Origin: a virus
DNA length: 29,177 bases
IMG/VR virus record: IMGVR_UViG_3300044797_000042
Coordinates: 1-29,177 of that record
Reading direction: 5' to 3' (one strand)
In this document: one piece after another, positions 15,013 to 20,157 of the stretch
Position numbering within the stretch: the stretch's first letter is position 1
Layout: each line of letters begins with the position of its first letter
Translations under genes and position numbers: made by a program
Notes under the pieces: model-generated
Seen by the model: only the letters and a program-made list of their open reading frames with translations
Told to the model about the DNA's origin: nothing
The model's database searches: none

Positions 15013-15305
15013 CGGGACAGACTCGAAAAGATCATGTCCATCACCTTCGCGTTATAGGCGATGGCGCGCTCCGTATCGCGAGCCGCTTCTTTCCAGATGC
15101 GTTCGCGCCGTGCGAATTGCTCCATGAACTCTTTCACCTTCGCCGCATGCGCCGCATCGTGCGGGCGGTAGGCGGCGAGCTCGACCGCTTGGATGTAGCC
15201 TACGTTCGGATCGCGGGTGATGGCATCGATCAGCGGTGAGCACCCGGCGCAGTAATCGTTAGCCGGCAGACACGGCTCTAATTGGCATCGATCGCAGAGG
15301 TTCAT
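15009..15305 (-). CDS. First gene of leftward operon, Zn-knuckle protein
   Basis: This encodes 98 residues. The N-terminus has C4-x2-C7 (CDRC), a further Cys at 12 and C19-x2-C22 (CAGC), a probable zinc site. The rest is a helical, charged region (AAHAAKVKEFMEQFARRERI). AGGAG lies seven bases before its ATG. It is transcribed directly from the promoter at 15333-15362 and so is probably among the first proteins made. Such a protein could act on host transcription, but no motif proves it. Confidence 0.65.
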   Translation of the reverse strand: MNLCDRCQLEPCLPANDYCAGCSPLIDAITRDPNVGYIQAVELAAYRPHDAAHAAKVKEFMEQFARRERIWKEAARDTERAIAYNAKVMDMIFSSLSR

Positions 15306-15327
15306 ATTTCGCTCCTCAAGTGACTAT

Positions 15328-15357
15328 GGCGTATCCTAATACGCCGATTTGCGTATT
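15328..15357. promoter_or_regulatory. Overlapping operator inverted repeats
   Basis: Two perfect inverted repeats share one half-site. The first is GGCGTAT / ATACGCC at 15328-15345 with a four-base centre. The second is AATACGC / GCGTATT at 15338-15357 with a six-base centre. Three GCGTAT half-sites thus span the -10 and spacer of the leftward promoter. They lie next to the Cro-like gene and are good candidates for its operators. Confidence 0.7.
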
Positions 15358-15362
15358 GTCAA
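15333..15362 (-). promoter_or_regulatory. Leftward early promoter (sigma70-type)
   Basis: Reading the minus strand, a perfect -35 TTGACA lies at 15357-15362 and a -10 TAGGAT (four of six to TATAAT) at 15333-15338, 18 bases apart. Transcription would start near 15325 and read through the operon to 8701. The -10 and spacer are overlapped by inverted repeats, as expected for a repressed early promoter. Confidence 0.75.
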
Positions 15363-15410
15363 CCATTAATCCGCTTTCTTTCGTATTTCTTTTGTGAGAA
15401 GATTCGCGCT

Positions 15411-15608
15411 ATGGAAAATCCAATCGAAGAACTCGAAAGCCGGGTTTCTAAAAGCTCCCAGGCCTATGTGGCGAACGAACTTGGGATCAGCCCTCAATAC
15501 TTAAACGACGTGTTGAGGCGCCGGCGCGAGGTGGGGAAGAAGATTCTGGATGCACTCGGGCTTGAGCGAGTGGTGGGGTACGTCAAATCGAGGGGGAAGC
15601 GTCGATGA
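15411..15608 (+). CDS. Cro/CI-like HTH repressor
   Basis: This encodes 65 residues. A helix-turn-helix spans about residues 15-36 (SSQAYVANELGISPQYLNDVL), with the AYVANELGIS-x-QYLNDVLR pattern of Cro/XRE-type DNA-binding proteins; GKKILDALGLERVVGY follows. The length fits a stand-alone Cro-like protein with no dimerisation/cleavage domain, so it is not a LexA-type CI. It lies immediately beside the operators at 15328-15357 and probably binds them, limiting leftward transcription. I do not see a strong promoter for this gene itself. It overlaps the next gene by ATGA. Confidence 0.75.
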   Translation: MENPIEELESRVSKSSQAYVANELGISPQYLNDVLRRRREVGKKILDALGLERVVGYVKSRGKRR

Positions 15609-15799
15609 ATTCACAATGTAACCTGGTGTTGAATCATCTGCAGCGGGGAAGGTCTTTAACCCCGGCCGCTGCCATGCATTTATTCGATATCTACCGCCTC
15701 GCCGCTCGCGTGCATGACTTGAAGCGACGGGGACACCGAATCAGAAGCCAGAGGATTCGTCTGTCGAGCGGCTCCTACGTCGCCCAATATTCTCTGTGA
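15605..15799 (+). CDS. Small HTH protein (HTH_39-like)
   Basis: This encodes 64 residues, started at an ATGA overlap and preceded by a purine-rich GGGGGAAG. The order LNHLQRGRSLTPAAAMHLFDIY, RLAARVHDLKRRGHRI and a final Tyr-containing strand SGSYVAQYSL matches a small winged-helix family common in phage early regions. Members are thought to bind DNA; the target is unknown. It overlaps the initiator gene as GTGA, forming a regulator-regulator-initiator unit. Confidence 0.7.
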   Translation: MNSQCNLVLNHLQRGRSLTPAAAMHLFDIYRLAARVHDLKRRGHRIRSQRIRLSSGSYVAQYSL

Positions 15800-16311
15800 G
15801 CATCCGGTTGATGACCATCGTTTGGTCACTTCAAACCTTAAATTGCACCCAGAAGATGGTTTTACTGGCTCTCGCCGATAGCGCCAATGACGAGGGAGGC
15901 TGCTGGCCGAGCATTCCGACCGTCTGCCAAAAAGCTTCTTTGAGCGAACGCGCGGTCCAAAACGCGCTAAGACAGCTCATCAATCTGGGACTTGTTCACC
16001 GCCGCGGGCGCGTGGGGCATAGTAATTATTTCACGGTTTGCGAGGAAGAATTGCAAGCCTTACACATCGACAAGCCTGTGGATAAGTATGTGAATAAGTT
16101 ATCCACAACCCCCGCACGTGGTGCACCCACCCCCGCACGACGTGCACCCCCACCCCCGCACGTGGTGCACCCAGAATCTTCATCTGAACCATCAAAGAAC
16201 CTTCTGAGAGCGGAAAGACCGTTAGAAACGGTTTTCGAGAGAAGAAAAACCAAGAGCGCGACTTCACGCCTCCCAGGTTTTGAGAGCCTCGTCGAGAAGC
16301 TCAAGACCTAG
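15796..16311 (+). CDS. Lambda-O-like replication initiator with internal origin
   Basis: This encodes 171 residues. Residues 6 to about 82 form a winged-helix HTH_36-type domain (QKMVLLALADSANDEGGCWP, then SLSERAVQNALRQLINLGLV and GHSNYFTV), as in phage replication proteins that bind origin iterons. The middle (residues about 95-126) is low-complexity Thr/Pro/Ala/Arg/His because it is encoded by the DnaA boxes and iterons. The C-terminus is basic and may recruit a helicase loader or host DnaB. I see no phage helicase or helicase loader in the window. The GTG start overlaps the upstream stop; ATG 15811 is an alternative. Confidence 0.75.
   Translation: MSIRLMTIVWSLQTLNCTQKMVLLALADSANDEGGCWPSIPTVCQKASLSERAVQNALRQLINLGLVHRRGRVGHSNYFTVCEEELQALHIDKPVDKYVNKLSTTPARGAPTPARRAPPPPHVVHPESSSEPSKNLLRAERPLETVFERRKTKSATSRLPGFESLVEKLKT
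16077..16107. promoter_or_regulatory. Cluster of three DnaA boxes
   Basis: TGTGGATAA at 16077-16085 (minus strand TTATCCACA), TGTGAATAA at 16089-16097 (minus strand TTATTCACA) and TTATCCACA at 16099-16107 all fit the TTATNCACA consensus exactly. The outer two form a perfect nine-base inverted repeat. The three boxes fill 31 bases. The encoded residues (about DKPVDKYVNKLSTT) show no reason for such codon choice. Confidence 0.8.
16109..16172. repeat. Three origin iterons
   Basis: The unit is CCCCC-GCAC-nnn-GTGC-ACCC, each with a small inverted repeat. Units start at 16109, 16130 and 16153. Units one and three carry GCACGTGGTGC, and unit two GCACGACGTGC. The spacings of 21 and 23 bases put the third in another reading frame, so conservation is at DNA level. 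The likely ligand is the initiator encoded by the same gene. Confidence 0.75.
16218..16235 (+). terminator. Weak hairpin with short T run inside initiator gene
   Basis: ACCGTT and AACGGT pair around an AGA loop, followed by TTT. It lies just downstream of the iterons. It might slow RNA polymerase near the origin. The stem is only six base pairs and the T run is short, so this is a weak call. Confidence 0.25.
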
Positions 16312-16365
16312 TTGCAACGCCGCGTTTGTAGGAATAGATTACGTTCAGCCGTAGGACAGGGATGT

Positions 16366-16722
16366 ATGCCCACACTCGAGCAAGCCCGGGAACTGATTCA
16401 GAAAAACTCACCTAGGCCCTTTGCCTTAGAGTTCAAGCGCTTATCCGATCACGCCATCCAGTGCAAGTGCTGCGGCAAGTTTTACATCGTGAAAGTCACG
16501 CAGAACGGGAGAGATACGTTCGAGTGCTGGTTCAAAGAATCCCCCGCGACCCAAGCGGTCTGTTTGCGCCAAAACCTCCCCACCGGAACCGATGCCAAAT
16601 CCTGGATAGGAGCGATGGCGAGCGCGTATGCCAAAGGCAATCTCAATTTGAGAGCCCCGCCCACCCGAGCGGAGATTGAGGCGGAGCAGCTGGCCTTGAA
16701 TCGATTGAAGGAGACGGCGTGA
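16366..16722 (+). CDS. Small Cys-motif protein next to the initiator
   Basis: This encodes 118 residues from ATG 16366; a TTG 54 bases upstream is the only alternative. A CKCCGKFY motif (about residues 33-40) and further Cys residues (FECWF, QAVCLRQ) suggest a small zinc-binding fold. The C-terminus is helical and acidic (TRAEIEAEQLALNRLKETA). It lies directly after the initiator, where other phages often put a helicase loader or primase helper, but it shows no ATP-binding motif. The function is unknown. Confidence 0.6.
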   Translation: MPTLEQARELIQKNSPRPFALEFKRLSDHAIQCKCCGKFYIVKVTQNGRDTFECWFKESPATQAVCLRQNLPTGTDAKSWIGAMASAYAKGNLNLRAPPTRAEIEAEQLALNRLKETA

Positions 16723-16746
16723 GTTCGGGGGCCTTACCGACTCACG

Positions 16747-16771
16747 CCGCCAGGTGGAGGGCCATTGGCGG
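16747..16771 (+). other. Intergenic inverted repeat
   Basis: CCGCCA (16747-16752) and TGGCGG (16766-16771) can pair around a 13-base loop in the 123-base gap between genes. No T run follows, so it is not a typical terminator. No convincing promoter, tRNA or ORF is seen in the rest of the gap. Confidence 0.35.
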
Positions 16772-16845
16772 TCACGGCGTAACCCTCTCGGTACCGCATC
16801 TTACCATCGTTAGCCCTCTAATCAATCGGACATATGTGACAGATC

Positions 16846-17001
16846 ATGGCCGGTAAACCCCGATTTACCGCCCGAGATGACCGAGTGTACGAACTCAAAC
16901 AGAAAAACATTCCCATTGAGGCCATTGCCGCTCGGTTAGGCATTCGCCCCCGTCAGGTGCATACCATCTGCCAGAGGGTTGCCAAACGGAGAGAGGCATG
17001 A
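16846..17001 (+). CDS. 51-residue helix-turn-helix protein
   Basis: This short gene starts ATGGCCGGTAAACC and overlaps the next by ATGA. The protein, MAGKPRFTARDDRVYELK and onward, contains a compact helix-turn-helix at about residues 21-45: IPIEAIAARLGIRPRQVHTI, then CQRVAKRREA. Its pattern of AIAARLGIRPRQV is that of a sigma-region-4 or Hin-type DNA-binding helix pair. It could be an activator of the late cluster, since a promoter lies about 390 bases downstream, but this is only position-based. Confidence 0.65.
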   Translation: MAGKPRFTARDDRVYELKQKNIPIEAIAARLGIRPRQVHTICQRVAKRREA

Positions 17002-17249
17002 GAGCCCAAAAGCGCGATATCGCAGAACCCGCCATCGTGGAGGCCTTGCAAGCGATCGGCGCCAAAGTCTACCGCGACCTCCCCGTCGATCTTCTGGTCT
17101 ATTACCGCGGGCGCTTTCATTGCCTGGAGGTCAAAACCCCGGGGCTAGGAGCGCATAGGAAGGAGCGTAAGCGGCAATTAGCCTTTCTCGCGGATACGGC
17201 AAGCCCCATCGTCAAAACCCCGGAGGAGGCCTTACAGGCCGTCACATGA
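16998..17249 (+). CDS. VRR-NUC-like nuclease (PD-(D/E)xK)
   Basis: This encodes 83 residues. The core holds the signatures EPAIVEALQAIGAKVYRD, VDLLVYYRGRFHCLEVKTP, then KRQLAFLADTASPIVKTPEEALQAV. D31, E44 and K46 form the D…E-x-K catalytic core of the PD-(D/E)xK fold. Small stand-alone VRR-NUC proteins of about this length are common in phages and are thought to cut branched DNA such as Holliday junctions. It follows an HTH gene by ATGA overlap and overlaps the membrane peptide gene. Confidence 0.75.
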   Translation: MRAQKRDIAEPAIVEALQAIGAKVYRDLPVDLLVYYRGRFHCLEVKTPGLGAHRKERKRQLAFLADTASPIVKTPEEALQAVT

Positions 17250-17380
17250 AACGCGACCGACTCCCCATCGATGATTTGAACAATGCGGATAGAGCTCTCG
17301 GATTGGTCATTTTAGCGGGAGCCTTCAGTGTCGGGCTCTGGTGTGCGGTGCATTTGATCCGCTGGATACTCGGCGGGTGA
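17246..17380 (+). CDS. 44-residue single-helix membrane peptide
   Basis: This short gene overlaps the nuclease gene as ATGA. The peptide has a charged N-terminus (MKRDRLPIDDLNNADRAL), then one hydrophobic helix (GLVILAGAFSVGLWCAVHLI), and ends RWILGG. It is probably an inner-membrane peptide. No family is recognised. It ends just before the promoter at 17393. Confidence 0.6.
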   Translation: MKRDRLPIDDLNNADRALGLVILAGAFSVGLWCAVHLIRWILGG

Positions 17381-17392
17381 AAGATCATCGGT

Positions 17393-17421
17393 TTGACGAT
17401 CGCGGACAGGCAGAGTAAATT
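17393..17421 (+). promoter_or_regulatory. Promoter for the late/structural cluster
   Basis: TTGACG at 17393-17398 and TAAATT at 17416-17421 are separated by 17 bases, a good sigma70 arrangement. The start site would be near 17428. The ribosome-binding site and ATG 17447 follow directly. All downstream genes read in this direction. Confidence 0.6.
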
Positions 17422-17446
17422 CTACACTTTACCAGGAGATTTTCCG

Positions 17447-17620
17447 ATGCCCGGCAAAGCTGAGAACAAGATGTCTGAGCGTGGTATGGCCAAGCATGAG
17501 GATCGTGGTCAGGCCGGTAAAGGCTCGATCAAGAGCGAAGAGAAGGTCGGCTCCTCGGGCTCCCACGGCATTCGCTTCCCTCTCCCGAATCATCCCGATA
17601 AGTCGGTCGTGACCCCCTAA
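17447..17620 (+). CDS. Small polar protein, unknown
   Basis: This encodes 57 residues from ATG 17447, which has AGGAG eight bases upstream; the frame is open upstream across the promoter, but those codons are not used. It is Lys/Gly/Glu-rich (MPGKAENKMSERGMAKHEDR, then GQAGKGSIKSEEKVG) and probably disordered, ending FPLPNHPDKSVVTP. It may be the first late gene. No family is recognised. Confidence 0.6.
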   Translation: MPGKAENKMSERGMAKHEDRGQAGKGSIKSEEKVGSSGSHGIRFPLPNHPDKSVVTP

Positions 17621-17761
17621 ATGCCCGAGCCTCATAAGGGCGAATCGTTGGGCGCTTTTGTCTCCAAGTTTATGGGGTCGAAGGATGCGCGCAAGAAGTT
17701 CCCCAAAAAGTCCGAGCGCATCGCTCAACCCGAGAACGAGCGTGCGAAGCTTAAGCAATGA
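17621..17761 (+). CDS. 46-residue basic peptide
   Basis: This gene begins immediately after the preceding stop and overlaps the GroES-like gene by ATGA. The peptide (MPEPHKGESLGAFVSKFMG, then a Lys/Arg-rich DARKKFPKKSERIAQPENER) is very basic. It could bind nucleic acid. Support is from strict coupling with neighbours rather than homology. Confidence 0.6.
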   Translation: MPEPHKGESLGAFVSKFMGSKDARKKFPKKSERIAQPENERAKLKQ

Positions 17762-18153
17762 GTGTTTCACGTGGAACACGCATCGGCCATGAGTGCTTCG
17801 ATGCCCTGCCGGCGAGTGCTCAAGTTAAGCCCTTACGCGACCAGATTGTGCTCGAGCCCATCGCGTGGCCCTTCAGTGAGGTTATTGAGGTCATCTACAC
17901 GGGGCGCGCGCTTCGGGGCATCGTTCGAGCCGTTGGTCCGGGTTGTTACGAAAAGAAGTACGATGGCCCCAAGGGCAAACGCACGAAGTCCTGGGATTCC
18001 AAGCACTTAAGGCCCTGCGATGTGAAAGTAGGTGATATCGTGCAGTTGGGCGGTCTCTCCTTGGAGGGCTATCTCTTCCAGACCTTCCGCTGGGGCGATA
18101 AGGAGATGGTGATCTGTCGTGAGAACGATGTCACGGGCATCGAAAATGATTGA
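17758..18153 (+). CDS. GroES-like co-chaperonin
   Basis: This encodes 131 residues. From residue 24 the order is VKPLRDQIVLEPI, then a mobile-loop-like EVIEVIYTG, RGIVRAVGPG, a lengthened basic loop, LRPCDVKVGDIVQLGG and finally KEMVICRENDVTGIE. This lines up with GroES (RPLHDRVIVK, GGIVLTG, RGEVLAVG, DVKVGDIV, EEVLIMSESDI). Phage GroES-like proteins replace or assist host GroES in folding the coat protein. No phage GroEL is seen, so the host chaperonin would be the partner. The N-terminal extension carries a parS site. It precedes the terminase genes. Confidence 0.75.
   Translation: MSVSRGTRIGHECFDALPASAQVKPLRDQIVLEPIAWPFSEVIEVIYTGRALRGIVRAVGPGCYEKKYDGPKGKRTKSWDSKHLRPCDVKVGDIVQLGGLSLEGYLFQTFRWGDKEMVICRENDVTGIEND
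17763..17778. promoter_or_regulatory. Perfect parS (ParB-binding) site
   Basis: TGTTTCACGTGGAACA is exactly the reverse complement of the Bacillus-type parS TGTTCCACGTGAAACA, the 16-base centromere site bound by chromosomal ParB/Spo0J in many bacteria. It is inside codons 2-7 of the GroES-like gene. No ParA or ParB gene is present in the window, so binding would depend on host ParB. Confidence 0.75.
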
Positions 18154-18376
18154 AGCGAAGGGCCCGTCGATCGAGAAGCTCAACTACGCGGTCGAGTGCA
18201 AGGAGATCGATTACGGCCTCCTCACGGCCCGAAATCAGCTCATCAAGCGCATCATTAACCCGTTGATGGATATGATCGATGAGACGTTGAAACCCGACCA
18301 CGTGGTGGGTTCCAAAACGAGCTACACGCTCTCGCTCGTCGTCACCTCCACCCGCGAAATTGACACAGTGCAATAA
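18146..18376 (+). CDS. Small helical protein between GroES-like and terminase genes
   Basis: This encodes 76 residues from ATG 18146, which overlaps the GroES-like stop by eight bases; a GTG at 18119 is an alternative. Segments EAKGPSIEKLNYAVECKEI and IINPLMDMIDETLKP are helical. It shows no zinc or nucleotide motif. A near-palindrome centred on CACGTG lies within it near 18301. It could be an assembly factor. The function is unknown. Confidence 0.55.
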   Translation: MIEAKGPSIEKLNYAVECKEIDYGLLTARNQLIKRIINPLMDMIDETLKPDHVVGSKTSYTLSLVVTSTREIDTVQ

Positions 18377-18389
18377 CTGAAGGTGCAAC

Positions 18390-18785
18390 GTGAATGCAGT
18401 TCTCAAGTCCCACCTGTGGCAACCTGGACAATCCGGGAATCCCGCGGGGCGCAAAAAGGGCAGTCGAAACAAGCTCGAGGAAGCCTTTCTCGCCGATCTA
18501 TCGGCCGATTGGTCGGAGCATGGTCCTAGCGCGATTGATGCGGTACGGCAGGATGATCCATCGACCTACCTTAAAGTGGTCGCAAGCCTTATGCCGAAGA
18601 TGGCTGATCCTGACGCTGCCCTTGAGGGATTGAGTCGGGATGAGCTCCGTATCGCCATCGATGCCCTTCGATCCTTCCTTGCTCCTCGAGACGCTGATAG
18701 CGCAGGAAGCGCGCTTGGCGAGTCAGGAAAAGTTGAACGATTACCGTCCTTATCCGAAGCAGTTAGCCTTCCACGCTCGGGGTAA
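18390..18785 (+). CDS. Terminase small subunit-like (DUF5681-type) protein
   Basis: This encodes 131 residues from GTG 18390, which has AAGGTG about four bases upstream. The N-terminus reads WQPGQSGNPAGRKKGSRNK, a conserved DUF5681-type motif (basic DNA-binding tail) placed at the start of proteins next to large terminases. A helical region DPSTYLKVVASLMPKM follows. The last 49 residues are translated from DNA that also encodes the start of the large subunit. Recognition of packaging sites in the phage genome is the expected role. The assignment comes from motif and position. Confidence 0.65.
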   Translation: MNAVLKSHLWQPGQSGNPAGRKKGSRNKLEEAFLADLSADWSEHGPSAIDAVRQDDPSTYLKVVASLMPKMADPDAALEGLSRDELRIAIDALRSFLAPRDADSAGSALGESGKVERLPSLSEAVSLPRSG

Positions 18786-20079
18786 GGACTATCGAGAGCG
18801 GCTTTTGATGGCCGGCAACCAATTAGGCAAGACACTGGCCGCGGGGATGGAATATGCCATGCATGCGACGGGTCGATACCCCCCCGCGTGGCCTGGCAAG
18901 CATTATGATCGAGCGATTGTCGGCTGGGCCGCAGGGATTACCGGCGAATCGACTCGGGACAATGTTCAGCGCATCCTCTTAGGCCGCCCTGGTAGCTATG
19001 GAACGGGCGCCATTCCTAAAGACGCGATTGAGGACATTACCCCCGCTCGGGGGCAGCCTGATCTACAAGATTCCATCAAAGTGCGACACGAATCGGGGCA
19101 AGTGAGTCACATCGCGCTCAAAAGCTATGAGAAGGGGCGCGAGAAATGGCAGGGCGAAACTCTCGATATGGTGTGGTTCGATGAGGAGCCGCCCCTGGAT
19201 ATTTACTTAGAGGGCCTGACCCGAACCAACAGCACGGTCGGGCCCGTGTTCGTGACCTTCACGCCGCTTTTGGGTATGTCGGATGTGGTCAAACGCTTCT
19301 TGCTCGACAAGGTGCCCGGGACTTCGGTTACGCAAATGACCATCGATGATGTCGGGCATTACACGAATGAGCAACGAACCGCGATCATCGCCTCCTACCC
19401 GGAATACGAAAGGGATGCGCGCACGAAAGGCATTCCGCAGTTAGGGTCCGGGCGTGTCTTCCCCATCGCCGAATCGGAGCTTCAATGTGAGCCCTTTGCG
19501 ATCCCGGCGTACTGGCCGCAACTCGGGGGTTTGGACTTCGGCTGGGACCACCCCTCGGCGGCGGTTCGAATGGCCTGGGACCGCGATAATGACTGCTTAT
19601 ACCTCCTCGCCTGTCATCGACAGCGAGAGCAGACGCCGGCGATGTTTTCAGCCTCTATTCGCCCGTGGGGAGACTGGCTCCCCTGGGCGTGGCCTCATGA
19701 TGGTCTGCAGCATGATAAGGGGTCTGGCGAACAACTCGCCGCCCAGTATCGGGCTCAGGGCTTGAAGATGATCGGCCAGCGGGCGACCTTTCCCGATGGG
19801 ACGAACGGGTTGGAGGCGGGTGTTGCGGAAATGCTGGACCGGATGCAGACTGGGCGTCTCAAAGTATTCTCAACCCTATCAGACTGGTGGGAAGAGTTTC
19901 GGATGTACCACAGGAAGGATGGTCTCATTGTGAAGATGCGCGATGACCTGATGAGTGCCACGCGCTACGCCATGATGATGCGCCGCTTTGCCGAGGTGCA
20001 GTTCAAGTCGGTCCCGCCGAGCGGTCGCTCCTTCTCCGCGCAGCCTAGGAACGATGGCTTGGGATGGCTCGGGTCATGA
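18640..20079 (+). CDS. Large terminase subunit (packaging ATPase/nuclease)
   Basis: This encodes 479 residues. Walker A is AGNQLGKT (residues 58-65), Walker B is LDMVWFDEE (D181-E182), and a following TFTPL motif fits the coupling segment of terminases. The nuclease domain shows LDFGWDHPSA (D299) and WPHDG (D354) as metal ligands, with a third acidic site likely near MRDDLMSATRYAMM. It powers DNA translocation into the prohead and cuts concatemers. The start overlaps the small-subunit gene by 146 bases in another frame. ATG 18661 is an alternative, but homologous-looking residues begin by residue 30 in either case. Confidence 0.9.
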   Translation: MSSVSPSMPFDPSLLLETLIAQEARLASQEKLNDYRPYPKQLAFHARGKDYRERLLMAGNQLGKTLAAGMEYAMHATGRYPPAWPGKHYDRAIVGWAAGITGESTRDNVQRILLGRPGSYGTGAIPKDAIEDITPARGQPDLQDSIKVRHESGQVSHIALKSYEKGREKWQGETLDMVWFDEEPPLDIYLEGLTRTNSTVGPVFVTFTPLLGMSDVVKRFLLDKVPGTSVTQMTIDDVGHYTNEQRTAIIASYPEYERDARTKGIPQLGSGRVFPIAESELQCEPFAIPAYWPQLGGLDFGWDHPSAAVRMAWDRDNDCLYLLACHRQREQTPAMFSASIRPWGDWLPWAWPHDGLQHDKGSGEQLAAQYRAQGLKMIGQRATFPDGTNGLEAGVAEMLDRMQTGRLKVFSTLSDWWEEFRMYHRKDGLIVKMRDDLMSATRYAMMMRRFAEVQFKSVPPSGRSFSAQPRNDGLGWLGS

Positions 20080-20105
20080 ATGGCTCATATATTTATGTAG
20101 ACACG

Positions 20106-20143
20106 TTGCATAAAGTACGGGTCTGATACCGGAATCTATGCAA
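20106..20143 (+). other. Inverted repeat before the portal gene
   Basis: TTGCATA (20106-20112) and TATGCAA (20137-20143) are perfect complements around a 24-base centre, which itself contains GGT…ACC. GCATAAAG also occurs as a direct repeat at 20108 and 20151. It may form a cruciform, or regulate the portal. No T run follows. It lies in the 78-base terminase-portal gap, which shows no convincing promoter. Confidence 0.35.
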
Positions 20144-20157
20144 GGACACGCATAAAG

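Larger units (their letters stand above)
16077..16172. other. Putative replication origin inside the initiator gene
   Basis: Three consensus DnaA boxes (16077-16107) are followed directly by three iteron-like direct repeats (16109-16172) within the O-like coding region. Lambda has its origin inside gene O in the same way, though lambda does not need DnaA boxes of this kind in its own iteron array. AT-rich DNA flanks the block on both sides (for example 16019-16035 and 16172-16260). Confidence 0.7.

Noticed and set aside
16109-16172. Direct repeats considered as a CRISPR array
   Set aside because: There are only three short units with almost no spacers, lying inside a coding gene; origin iterons explain them better.
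16218-16235. Hairpin with T run considered as a real terminator of the initiator gene
   Set aside because: It lies inside the coding region with a six-base stem and short T run, so I kept it only as a weak feature.
16723-16845. Search for a tRNA or riboswitch in the gap after the Cys-motif gene
   Set aside because: No tRNA-like stems with a T-loop and no known riboswitch core are visible; only a short inverted repeat is found.
17762-18010. A second frame starting MFHVEHASAM over the GroES-like gene
   Set aside because: This is the usual translation of a parS sequence in another frame; the GroES-like frame carries the recognisable domain.
18291-18311. A near-palindrome around CACGTG in the 76-residue gene
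   Set aside because: Only the central ten bases are a perfect palindrome, the flanks do not fit parS, and codons explain the sequence as well.
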